A DNA stretch of 64,000 bases from Leptolyngbya sp. PCC 7375 (GTDB lineage: Bacteria; Cyanobacteriota; Cyanobacteriia; Phormidesmidales; Phormidesmidaceae), in NCBI RefSeq assembly GCF_000316115.1, contig NZ_JH993795.1:129555-193554 (forward strand), given 5' to 3'. The notes beneath the pieces were generated by a model. The model had not been told where the DNA came from. It was given only the letters and a program-made list of their open reading frames with translations, and did not search any database. Position numbers and translations under genes: made by a program. Of the stretch, positions 26,889-35,447 are shown in pieces; positions within the stretch are counted from its first letter, which is position 1; the number at the start of each line of letters is the position of its first letter.

Positions 26889-27338
26889 TTGAAGTCCGAA
26901 CAGGCCCCAAACCCCGGTGAATCCTTGGCGGCGTATGTCCACCGCCAGCGGACCCTCCTCGGTTTGAGTCAACAAGATGTAGCGGCCAAAGCCGGTATCC
27001 ATGCCCAAAGCATCGGCAAAATTGAGCGGGGGCAAACGACTACCCTCAAGCAAAAGACCCGACAAGGATTAGCCTACGCCTTAGAGGTCTCAGAAACCTA
27101 TTTAGAGGCAGCCTGCAAAGGAATTGCCGTCGAAGAGACCGGTGTGCTCAAGTTTTGTCCACAGTGCTGGAAACCTGGCAGTCAGCCAGACCCCATGTGG
27201 CTTCATGTGCATGCCCACTACTGCTTCCGGTGTGGGTGTGCCCTGCGTCATACCTGCACAGAGTGCGGTGCTGCCATCACCTCCCTTAAACATCGATTCT
27301 GTCCCTACTGCGGTACCCCCTACAACGTGACACGTTAG
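26889..27338 (+). CDS. XRE-family regulator with C-terminal zinc ribbons
   Basis: About 149 residues from TTG 26889. The N-terminal HTH is YVHRQRTLLGLSQQDVAAKA..SIGKIERG. The C-terminal half has four Cys-pair knuckles (FCPQC, YCFRCGC, HTCTECG, RFCPYCG), i.e. two zinc ribbons. It sits between resolvase and transposase, so probably represses one or both; an HTH plus zinc-ribbon arrangement on a Tn3 element is not common. No strong ribosome-binding site is seen at this TTG. Confidence 0.75.
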   Translation: MKSEQAPNPGESLAAYVHRQRTLLGLSQQDVAAKAGIHAQSIGKIERGQTTTLKQKTRQGLAYALEVSETYLEAACKGIAVEETGVLKFCPQCWKPGSQPDPMWLHVHAHYCFRCGCALRHTCTECGAAITSLKHRFCPYCGTPYNVTR

Positions 27339-27385
27339 ATTGACTGGGGCTGGGAGTTCACCGGTTGTTTCCATAGGAGGACTCC

Positions 27386-30300
27386 GTGCCCAGTCTTGAA
27401 GACACCGCCTACCCTCGGCTCAAAAGTAATCCCAGTCGCCAAGCCCTCAAAACCCTCTACACGCCCACTGAGGAGGAGATCGCATTAGCCCGAAGGCGCA
27501 CACGGGGTGAGGTGGCAACATTAGGGTTTCTTGTGTTGCTCAAGACCTTTCAGACCGTGGGGTATCCGGTTCAGATTACCCAGGTGCCGAAGGCGATTAT
27601 CCGTCAGGTGGCGACCACCCTTGAAAGTTCACTGTCACCAGATGATGTGGCAGGCTACGATGCCTCCGGCACGCGCCGCCGTCATCTTAATGTGATTCGC
27701 ACTTACTTGAAGATTCAGGCGTTTGGCTCGGAGGCCCACCAAGTGATGGTAACAGCCATGACAACAGCGGTTCAAACCCAGCATGACCTGGTAGATCTGA
27801 TTAATGTAGCGCTTGAAGAGCTGGTGAGACAACGGTTTGAATTACCGGGCTTTTCAACATTGGTCAGGACAGCCAGAACCGTTCGCACCCGGGACAATGA
27901 CCAGATTTATCAGCGTGTTTGTGAGGCCTTAAAGGGGGCTGCCCAGCTGCAACTTAATGAGTTGTTCTATGTCGCCGAAGGCGAGGTGACCACCCGCTGG
28001 AATGAGGTGAAGCAAGAACCGGGAGAGCCCAAGCTGGGTGAGCTACAGCAGTTGATTGAGCGATTGAATTGGCTGAAGCCGTTGCAGGTTGCAGAGTCAG
28101 CATTGGTAGACCTGGCTGAGGTAAAACAATTGCACTTTGCTGCCGAAGCCCAGGCGCTCGAAGCGAACCAAATGAAGGAGTTGCCAGATCCCAAGCGGCA
28201 GACACTTGCCGCTGCCCTATTACAGCAACGCTACAGCCAAACCCTCGATGACATTGCGCAGGTGTTTATCAAACGCCTGACGGGTATGCACTACAAGGCC
28301 AAGGACGCACTCGCTAATTATCGGGCTGAGAGCCAGCAACGGACGGACGAGTTGATTGAAACACTGCGACACGTGGTGATCGCCCACAGCACCGATGCCG
28401 AGATCCCGGAGCGCTTTGCAGCGATAGACCAGGTGATCGGCGAGCGGACTCAGGAGCTGATCGCGCAGTGTGATGACCATCTGGCCTATGCAGGCAACAA
28501 CTATCTGCCCTTTTTACCCAGATTTTACCGGTCTCACCGAGCCGTCTTGTTTCGGATGTTAGCGGTGGTCCCCCTGCATTCGGCCACTCAAGATACCGCA
28601 CTCACAGACGCCATTGCCTTTATTCGCACCCATCGCACCAAACGTCAAACCTGGCTCAGTCTAAGCGAGACAGAGGCATCGGCGTCACCGACGCTAGATC
28701 TCAGTTGGGTCCCGACAAAGTGGTGGACGTTGGTCACCGGCAAAAAGACCCGTAATGCCCAGCCCACCCAGCTACATCGCCAGTATTTTGAACTGTGTGT
28801 CTTCTCCCATATTTTGTTGGAGCTGAAGTCCGGTGACCTCTACATTGAAGGCAGCTCTGCCTTTGGCGACTATTACCGTCAATTACTCTCTTGGGAAGAG
28901 GTGCAAGCTCATCTGCCAGACTATGCGCAACAGATGGCCTTTCCCACTACCGGTAAGGCGTTTGTGGACCATGTGAAAACCTGGCTGGCCCAGGAAATTG
29001 AGCAAACTGACCAGAGTTTTCCGGCCAACACCCAAGTCTCATTTCAGAAAGATCGACTGGTGATTCGCAAAACAAAACCCAAAGAGAGTAAGGGGGCCGC
29101 CCAGCTCAAAAAGCTGATTGAATCGCGGATTCGGCCCGTCAACCTGATTGATGTGTTGGTGGATACGGAACTATGGCTAACATGGACTCGGCATTTTAAG
29201 CCGGTCTCAGGCTATGAGGCCAAGCTGGAGAACCCGGTCGCGCGATATATCGCCACCACCTTTTGCTATGGCTGCAATATTGGCCCGTCGCAGCTGGCTC
29301 AATCCCTATCCCTCTTCGACCGACGTCAATTAGCACGGGTGAATCAGCGACACATCACCAACGAGCAACTTCAGCAGGCCATCGAGTCCATCGCCAATGA
29401 CTACAATCGGTTCCAACTGCCCAAATTCTGGGGCGTCGGAAAAAGTGCGTCGGTGGATGGCACCAAGTGGGATATCTACGAGAACAACCTGTTGGCGGAA
29501 TACCACATTCGTTATGGTGGCTATGGCGGCATTGGCTACTACCATGTTGCCGATAGCTATATCGCTCTGTTCAGTCATTTCATCCCCTGCGGTGTCTTTG
29601 AAGCGATTTATCTTTTTGACGGGTTGTTGAAGAATCGCTCGGAGATTCAGCCCGATACGATCCACGGAGATACCCACGCCCAGAGTTTGACGGTGTTTGG
29701 CTTGGCCTATTTGCTGGGAATTAAATTGATGCCACGCATCCGTAACTGGAAGGACTTGACCTTTTACCGGGCGGATCCATCAATGTCCGTTCAGCATTTG
29801 GATAGCCTGTTTTCAGAGACCGTAGATTGGGGACTGATTGAGACCCACTTGTCAGACATGTTACGGGTTGTCCTATCCATTAAGACGGGCAAGATCAGCG
29901 CCTCGACAATTTTGCGGAAACTGGGCACCAACAGTCGGAAGAACAAGTTGTTTAAGGCATTTCATGCCCTGGGAGCGGCTGTCAGGACCGGTTTTCTCAT
30001 GCAATACATCAATGACGTGAAACTGCGCTCTACAATTCAGGGGGCAACTAACAAAAGCGAGTCCTTCAATGCCTTTGTGCAATGGCTCGCGTTTGGAGGG
30101 GCAGGTATTTTAAGAACCAACAATCGTGAGGAGCAGCGTAAGCTCATCAAGTACAATCATCTCGTTGCCAACTGTTTGATTCTCTACAATGTTTTTGAGA
30201 TGAGTCGAATTCTACATGAGTTGGCGCAGGACGGTTACCACATTGCTCCAGAGGCCATCCCAGGGGTGAACCCTTATCTCACCAAGCATGTCATCCGATT

Positions 30301-30406
30301 GGGACAATACCACCTGGATGTCAACCGTCAGCCACTGCCGATTTTCTATGACTTGCCATTCCTGACTGATCCAGAGGCGGTTGACTCAATAGAACCACAG
30401 CCTTGA
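27386..30406 (+). CDS. tnpA: Tn3-family transposase TnpA
   Basis: 1006 residues, the normal length. GTG 27386 is preceded by AGGAGG at ideal spacing. DDE signatures: SVDGTKWDIY (D), HGDTHAQS (D) and TNKSESFNAFVQWL (E). The N-terminal part is the DNA-binding region (DUF4158-like). Apparently intact; its product acts on the 38-bp ends. Confidence 0.95.
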   Translation: MPSLEDTAYPRLKSNPSRQALKTLYTPTEEEIALARRRTRGEVATLGFLVLLKTFQTVGYPVQITQVPKAIIRQVATTLESSLSPDDVAGYDASGTRRRHLNVIRTYLKIQAFGSEAHQVMVTAMTTAVQTQHDLVDLINVALEELVRQRFELPGFSTLVRTARTVRTRDNDQIYQRVCEALKGAAQLQLNELFYVAEGEVTTRWNEVKQEPGEPKLGELQQLIERLNWLKPLQVAESALVDLAEVKQLHFAAEAQALEANQMKELPDPKRQTLAAALLQQRYSQTLDDIAQVFIKRLTGMHYKAKDALANYRAESQQRTDELIETLRHVVIAHSTDAEIPERFAAIDQVIGERTQELIAQCDDHLAYAGNNYLPFLPRFYRSHRAVLFRMLAVVPLHSATQDTALTDAIAFIRTHRTKRQTWLSLSETEASASPTLDLSWVPTKWWTLVTGKKTRNAQPTQLHRQYFELCVFSHILLELKSGDLYIEGSSAFGDYYRQLLSWEEVQAHLPDYAQQMAFPTTGKAFVDHVKTWLAQEIEQTDQSFPANTQVSFQKDRLVIRKTKPKESKGAAQLKKLIESRIRPVNLIDVLVDTELWLTWTRHFKPVSGYEAKLENPVARYIATTFCYGCNIGPSQLAQSLSLFDRRQLARVNQRHITNEQLQQAIESIANDYNRFQLPKFWGVGKSASVDGTKWDIYENNLLAEYHIRYGGYGGIGYYHVADSYIALFSHFIPCGVFEAIYLFDGLLKNRSEIQPDTIHGDTHAQSLTVFGLAYLLGIKLMPRIRNWKDLTFYRADPSMSVQHLDSLFSETVDWGLIETHLSDMLRVVLSIKTGKISASTILRKLGTNSRKNKLFKAFHALGAAVRTGFLMQYINDVKLRSTIQGATNKSESFNAFVQWLAFGGAGILRTNNREEQRKLIKYNHLVANCLILYNVFEMSRILHELAQDGYHIAPEAIPGVNPYLTKHVIRLGQYHLDVNRQPLPIFYDLPFLTDPEAVDSIEPQP

Positions 30407-30521
30407 ATTGTCTGTTAGTTAGTACTTTTTCTGAGGTTGCTTATTTTTGAGGCTTATAACCTAGACTGGGTGATGCTTTCAGCCTTATGGCCCAGTTTCG
30501 TCAAGGTCGGGGCCATAGGCC

Positions 30522-30909
30522 TACCGGGGCCACCAATTATCGACATACCCCGCTGCGCATCCGGGATGTAAATCGTTTTATGGTCTCCAGAGACGTTGTA
30601 TTGAGTTGGATTTTTCTCATGGTGAACAACATTTATTTTGGGACCGTTCACCCATAGGGTGACTTTATTTTTCTCACGTCCATTAATTTGTTGTTTGGCT
30701 CTTTTTTTTGCTCGACTGCGGTCACCGCCTTTGGCCCACCGACTGGTGGCCAGTCGTGATTTACGACCACTTCCTTGATTCCCCAGGATGACCAGCGCCA
30801 GAATGCCGACCGCACAGGCTCCCAGGATGCCTAGTTGCTGTGGCGAGAGTGAGGACAGGTAGTTTGCTGATGTTGAGGCTGGTTGGGTGGAACCAAGGGA
30901 GTATGCCAT
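30522..30909 (-). pseudogene. VirD4/TraG-like coupling protein, N-terminal fragment cut by Tn3 element
   Basis: ATG 30909. 129 residues: a membrane segment QQLGILGACAVGILALVILG, a basic stretch, then IYIPDAQRGMSIIGGPGR, where the transposon begins. The break falls inside what should be the Walker A (GGPGRGKT) of a type IV coupling protein, so the entire ATPase domain is missing. The frame now ends in 20-odd residues encoded by the Tn end. It is last in the transfer operon, 4 bp after the next gene. The family assignment is inferred from the GGPGR motif, membrane anchor and position. Confidence 0.65.
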
Positions 30910-30913
30910 GGGA

Positions 30914-31486
30914 TTACTCAGGAGAGGAGGTCAGTGCTGAATTAGCCATAGAAATCACTTCATCATTAGGAGCCATTTCAATGGCAAAGAGATAGCGAAT
31001 GCCACCACGCTCAAAAATGACTTCGGTATTGCCTGGATTGGCATAGGAATACCAGGGCAGAACTGTTGCTTCGGAGTTATCGGAAAGCGTGACGGTTTCA
31101 ATCGGGTCCGGCGAGATGTGCGGGGCTTCCGCTAGTACTTCAGTGCGCTCGGTTATCAGCTCATCAAGGGAGTCTGGCTTAAAGTGAGAAGCGGTAGAAC
31201 CGATGCGATGGCCTTGGACACGGGCATAGTTACAAAAGCCTGCATCGGCGCAGTTTTCTGTGAATCCATAGGCCACATAGTAGCCCTCAGGTCCGGTGTA
31301 GATAATCTCGGGGTAAAGAGAACTCTCAATGGCCAGCACCGTCTCATCCGGTATCAGAACCGGGATTTGTGTTTCTGCTTGAATCGCCTCAACGGTGACC
31401 TCGTTAGACTGAGCCAGAAGGGATGAACCGGTGAAGAGTACAACTGCACAGGCGGCCAGGATGAGGAGTGGTTTCGTGGGTAATCT
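30914..31486 (-). CDS. Exported hypothetical protein of transfer operon (190 aa)
   Basis: Start ATG 31486 (MRLPTKPLLILAACAVVLF...), a clear signal peptide ending near SSLLAQS; an earlier ATG at 31510 would overlap the upstream stop. The mature part is acidic, with two cysteines in NCADAGFCNYARVQG. It is weakly similar in plan to its neighbour 31497-31979 (both end in ...IANS/ANSALT-type helices), so they may be paralogues. Function unknown; periplasmic part of the transfer apparatus is inferred from context. Confidence 0.65.
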   Translation of the reverse strand, partial: RLPTKPLLILAACAVVLFTGSSLLAQSNEVTVEAIQAETQIPVLIPDETVLAIESSLYPEIIYTGPEGYYVAYGFTENCADAGFCNYARVQGHRIGSTASHFKPDSLDELITERTEVLAEAPHISPDPIETVTLSDNSEATVLPWYSYANPGNTEVIFERGGIRYLFAIEMAPNDEVISMANSALTSSPE

Positions 31487-31496
31487 CATGGTGTGC

Positions 31497-31979
31497 CTAT
31501 TGGTTATCAATCATGGAGTTAGCGATCGCAATCAAATCATCAGATGCAGCCCAACCCCCAACGTAGTAATTAATCTCTCCAATCAAAAAAGAGAGTTCGG
31601 GTGGTTCCTCATCGGTTTCACCTGCCGGAAGGAAGTAGCCGACAACTTGATTGTTGAGAGCAATTTGCTGAACAGGTTCGGATGACAGCGTGTCGATACG
31701 TTTACTGCCTTCACCGGCTGAGATCGCAACGGTTTGAAATTCATTAATGTCAATAGAGATTAGATAGTGTGATGCACTAGAACTGGTTTCAACTCCAGTA
31801 AATTCAAAGGGGATTTCAGAAGGTAGTAGTGGCGCGGCCCAATCGGATAACACCTGTTGATAGGCACTTTCTAATCCTGGTGGTGTCTCAAACGCATGGA
31901 CCGGTGACAACTGCACAACGACAATTGCGGCTGAGATTAGAAGGAATGATAGAAATTTTATGGGTCTTATGTGTTTCAT
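31497..31979 (-). CDS. Exported hypothetical protein of transfer operon (160 aa)
   Basis: Signal peptide MKHIRPIKFLSFLLISAAIV...SPVHAF. The mature domain (about 130 residues) is unrecognised and ends in ASDDLIAIANSMIDNQ, similar to the end of 30914-31486. It is ten bases from that gene, in the same operon. Confidence 0.65.
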   Translation of the reverse strand: MKHIRPIKFLSFLLISAAIVVVQLSPVHAFETPPGLESAYQQVLSDWAAPLLPSEIPFEFTGVETSSSASHYLISIDINEFQTVAISAGEGSKRIDTLSSEPVQQIALNNQVVGYFLPAGETDEEPPELSFLIGEINYYVGGWAASDDLIAIANSMIDNQ

Positions 31980-32022
31980 GATTTCTCGTTGAGATTATGT
32001 TGTTGTGCCAAAGCGTTGTGTT

Positions 32023-34668
32023 CTAGGAAGAGGGTGAGGGCGGTACCTCCTCAGGTTCAGGAATCCCTAGCGGAGTAACCTCGATTGAGCCAATGTCCCC
32101 TGTGGATAGATCGATAGTGTTAACCGTGCCGGAACCGCCTGTAGCCTGAACCTGCAGGAATCCCCACGGATCAACAAATTGACCGTCGATTTTGACTTTG
32201 TAATCTAGATGGGCTCCTCTGGATAAGGTATCTTCTTGACCAACAGCACCAATCTGGGTGCCAGAACCTACAGGGACGTTACAATTGCCCAGTCCACATC
32301 CTGTTGCCGCTTGGACGGAGCTTAATGATAAGTGATTATAGCGCTGTTCAATTTGACGACCGAGGGAATCGGTGGTCATGACAACAACCTGAACGCTGGG
32401 TTCCCCAGTTGCGCGAGCATTGCCAATTTGTTTGACGGATACGAGGGTGCCCTGGGAGACCGAGCTGACTGTGCCACCGGCTCCCCCATTGGCCCGGTAA
32501 TCGAGATCAATGCCTCCATGCCAGCCGTTTCTGTAGGCACGATAGGCATCAAAGCGTTGAAAGTCAGCCAGCTGATAGGTGTTAAGTAAATCCTCAAGGG
32601 AGGTGCCGCCAAGGGGCGAGGAAACGGTGCCATCGCCTGCAGCACAGTTGGAAGCTGCTGCACCGTCTGAGTGTTGAACGTCATTTGAATCGGCATCTTT
32701 GATGTACTCATAAATGTGACGACCATAGCTACCGATAGTTGAGCGAAGATCACCATCGTTGATGATGCTTCGTGCGCCATTCCAGTCAAAATTGTCGCCA
32801 TAGCCATAATCGTCCAGGCTGCGGGAGGTAAAAATGCCATCGCGCATGCCGATTACGGTTGCCGGAGCTGCAACCGATGGATCCAGCATCTGATCTGGAT
32901 TCTGATACGTATTGGTTCCCAGAACCTGGTCGATCTTTTGATAGTTAGCCGCCCAGGTAATTTGTACATAGCCACGACCATAGTAACGATGACCGGTGGC
33001 ACTATGGATAGCGCCATAGTCTCCCGGCCCTGTGCGCCGTCGCCAGCCGGATTCAAATTCTTCAATCGGTCCACGAAATAAGGCTTCATGACCCGTAGTT
33101 GCCAGGATGTAAGCAATGTGGGCCGGATCGGTGACCCCCTGCTCTAGGGCTGCACCGATGAGTAGGGGGGCATGCTCTCGGACACCGGCTTCATCCCAGC
33201 CCTGGCCAACAATCCGACCATTGCGGTCGTATAACGGCACCGTGAGTAAGGCGTCAACAGCCCGGTCAACGATGTCGCCTGTGACACCGCCTGCGCCAGA
33301 GAAACAGGGATTTTGGCTATAGCGATTGCCATGACTCCCATAGCGAGAATTGCCGTAGTTAAAATCATCGCCGGATAGCTTGATATCAGGGGGCGTTACT
33401 GGAAAGATTGCTTTCTCTTTGATTCTGCCAATGGGAATCCCTTTGGGGGTGGGAAAGACATAGGGGGTGCAGGTTTTTACAAAAAAGATTGTCTTACAGG
33501 TACGAAATGAAATCGATACCTGGACCGACCCATCCGCCTCATCGAGATCGTTAAACAGGACACGGAAGCCTTTACCAAAGGGATGATTGCCTGCCGGACC
33601 TTTACAACCAAAAGGAATACAAAGAATGCCATAGCCATCGGGGACCTGTTGGTCGCTGGTCATCCAGGCAAAGCCGCTAAGCCCCGAAGAGGGTGGAGCA
33701 CCGACTTCATCGAGTTCCACATGGATACAGCCGCCCCCTTCACAGGGCTCACCATTAAATTTGTCGCCTTGGGTAACTCCACCGGAAACCACTCGTAGCC
33801 GATCATGCTCGGGTTCACCTAAGGGCACATCAAACCTCCCCATGCGGATAATCTCATTGAGAACCGGTGGTTTTGGAAAGGCGCTGAGGGTGAGTTTATC
33901 CGTGAGGCCAAGGGCTTCAAAATCACCCGCAAAAGCATTTTCGAGGGAATCCAGATCCTGGATTGAGGTGGCATTGAGTCCGGGAATATCGAGGACGCTC
34001 CACTGGTTGAGCTGGTCACCTAATTCTTTTAGCTGGATATCAGCGAGAGCAGGGTTACTGCCACTGAGGAGTTCTTGGACAGAAACGGCTTTATCACCGC
34101 GTAGACTCAACATGGAACTAATCTGTGAGCCAGCGTCTGGCAACCGTGCTTGATAGCTCTCTAGAGCAGCCATAACGACCGAATTCCGACGAACCGTGTC
34201 TCCCGCGAATTCAGGAATCGCCTCAGTTAGCTCTCCTAATGAGAGATTACCGATGGCTTCTCCGTAGGCCGATAGCGGAACATCCGCTAGAGACACGCCT
34301 GTCTGTTGAGCAATATCGCCAAGACTCCATTCACCCACTCCAAAGGCCGTATCCAGCAAACTCATGTTGAGATAGTCCTGGCTGGCGACCCGATTGCCAG
34401 TCAGCAGATGGGAAAGGTTGATATTGGGCGCGATTTCACTCAGCTGCACCTGGGCGGTTTCATCGGAGAGATCGATGGGGGCAAAATCATCGATAGCCAT
34501 TTGGGAGAGATCAAAGACTTCACCCTCAAGGACAGATCCATCATGTTGTTCAACTTGATAGAGTGCTGTGGGAGTATAGCTCTGGGCCATGGCACTGGGC
34601 GACATTAGGAGACATCCCAGTGCAAACCAAATGAGACTTAGCAGTGTGATGAGACAAGAGCGAATCAT
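32023..34668 (-). CDS. Secreted T4SS cell-wall hydrolase: GH19-like plus M23-like domains
   Basis: 881 residues with signal peptide (MIRSCLITLLSLIWFALG...SPSAMAQS). Residues about 50-270 form a helical TraA-like/unknown region with repeated SLLD..FGVG. Residues about 510-670 match GH19-type lysozymes/chitinases (AYILATTGHEALFRGPIEEF, YYGRGYVQITWAANYQ). Residues about 715-850 look like an M23/LytM metallopeptidase (HGGIDLDYRANG, RYNHLS, RGAHLDYKV); the usual final HxH reads HLD, so zinc binding may be altered. Such enzymes open peptidoglycan for the secretion channel, like VirB1. Two wall-cutting domains in one transfer protein is unusual. It lies 21 bp after the preceding stop. Confidence 0.75.
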   Translation of the reverse strand: MIRSCLITLLSLIWFALGCLLMSPSAMAQSYTPTALYQVEQHDGSVLEGEVFDLSQMAIDDFAPIDLSDETAQVQLSEIAPNINLSHLLTGNRVASQDYLNMSLLDTAFGVGEWSLGDIAQQTGVSLADVPLSAYGEAIGNLSLGELTEAIPEFAGDTVRRNSVVMAALESYQARLPDAGSQISSMLSLRGDKAVSVQELLSGSNPALADIQLKELGDQLNQWSVLDIPGLNATSIQDLDSLENAFAGDFEALGLTDKLTLSAFPKPPVLNEIIRMGRFDVPLGEPEHDRLRVVSGGVTQGDKFNGEPCEGGGCIHVELDEVGAPPSSGLSGFAWMTSDQQVPDGYGILCIPFGCKGPAGNHPFGKGFRVLFNDLDEADGSVQVSISFRTCKTIFFVKTCTPYVFPTPKGIPIGRIKEKAIFPVTPPDIKLSGDDFNYGNSRYGSHGNRYSQNPCFSGAGGVTGDIVDRAVDALLTVPLYDRNGRIVGQGWDEAGVREHAPLLIGAALEQGVTDPAHIAYILATTGHEALFRGPIEEFESGWRRRTGPGDYGAIHSATGHRYYGRGYVQITWAANYQKIDQVLGTNTYQNPDQMLDPSVAAPATVIGMRDGIFTSRSLDDYGYGDNFDWNGARSIINDGDLRSTIGSYGRHIYEYIKDADSNDVQHSDGAAASNCAAGDGTVSSPLGGTSLEDLLNTYQLADFQRFDAYRAYRNGWHGGIDLDYRANGGAGGTVSSVSQGTLVSVKQIGNARATGEPSVQVVVMTTDSLGRQIEQRYNHLSLSSVQAATGCGLGNCNVPVGSGTQIGAVGQEDTLSRGAHLDYKVKIDGQFVDPWGFLQVQATGGSGTVNTIDLSTGDIGSIEVTPLGIPEPEEVPPSPSS

Positions 34669-34689
34669 AGGACGAGTCCTGATTGCAGA

Positions 34690-35433
34690 TTAGTGAGCGC
34701 CCATGGCTGCCAGACGGTCAATCAAGGCGCGGGAAACACCGGACTGTGAGATGGCATCATTGAGGGAGAGATTGCCGGACGATGCGAGGTCGAGAAAATT
34801 TTGGAGTTTGGACCATTCCGGGCTTTGGGTATCAATGAGTTGTTGCTGTTGCGCTTGCTGTAGACCCCGGCGAATTTCAGCTAGTCGCGTTTGAACCTGT
34901 CGGCGGACAATTCCTGGTGGTTCATAGGGCTTATCTGGAACAATCTGAATAGCGGCGTAGGATGTGGTGGCCTGGGGAATTACATCAAGGACAAAGGAAT
35001 AGAGCACCTGTTGGTTTTGAGCATCGGTGGCGACGATGGTCATCAGGGTGCTGTGTCCAGGAGTGGAACCAGGAAACTGGTTACCGGCATTGGCTGGAAA
35101 GTCGATGGCATTGGCCAGCTGTCGGATACGGATGACAGAGGCAGACCCACAGTCTCCCTGGTTGGTTTGACCACAAAGAGGCGTATCTGTGTTGAAAACC
35201 AGGTGAGAAGGATCATCGAGCCAGACGGATTGGATGCGATGACCTGACGCGATAAATGACAGGGTGATGCTGTGGCCCCGTGGGATAGAGAGTGTAGTTA
35301 AGGCAGCTCCATTACGACCTTGAATTTCAGAAATGGGGAGTTCGAGTACCTGAAGTGCTTGGGCGGTAGATGCTGAGATCGCAAGACTGGCCCAGGCAGC
35401 CGTGAGTGAGAGTAACGTACGAAAACATTTCAT
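34690..35433 (-). CDS. Exported T4SS protein, possible VirB9/TraK-like
   Basis: Start ATG 35433 preceded by AGGAGAG; a TTG at 35451 is an alternative. Signal peptide MKCFRTLLSLTAAWASLAIS...AQA, then a beta-rich region (LTTLSIPRGHSITLSFIASG, IQSVWLDDPSHLVF) and a helical C-terminus. Location next to the VirB10-like gene suggests an outer-membrane core subunit; similarity is weak. The VirB10-like stop (35448) lies just before its SD. Confidence 0.5.
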   Translation of the reverse strand: MKCFRTLLSLTAAWASLAISASTAQALQVLELPISEIQGRNGAALTTLSIPRGHSITLSFIASGHRIQSVWLDDPSHLVFNTDTPLCGQTNQGDCGSASVIRIRQLANAIDFPANAGNQFPGSTPGHSTLMTIVATDAQNQQVLYSFVLDVIPQATTSYAAIQIVPDKPYEPPGIVRRQVQTRLAEIRRGLQQAQQQQLIDTQSPEWSKLQNFLDLASSGNLSLNDAISQSGVSRALIDRLAAMGAH

Positions 35434-35447
35434 CGGTATCGCTCTCC

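Larger units (their letters stand above)
25670..30521. mobile_element. Tn3-family transposon, 4852 bp
   Basis: 38-bp terminal inverted repeats at 25670-25707 and 30484-30521 begin GGCCTATGGCCCCGACCTTG and end in TAAG, the canonical Tn3 length and inner end. Homology continues inward for a further ~70 bp (CTCAG.AAAA.TACTAACTAA). Cargo: tyrosine-recombinase resolvase, XRE/zinc-ribbon regulator, Tn3 transposase. Flanking pentamers TACCA and TACCG are not identical and the flanks belong to different genes. Confidence 0.9.

Noticed and set aside
25665..30526. 5-bp target duplication TACCA/TACCG around the Tn3 element
   Set aside because: Only 4 of 5 bases match and flanks are different genes, so it is likely chance.
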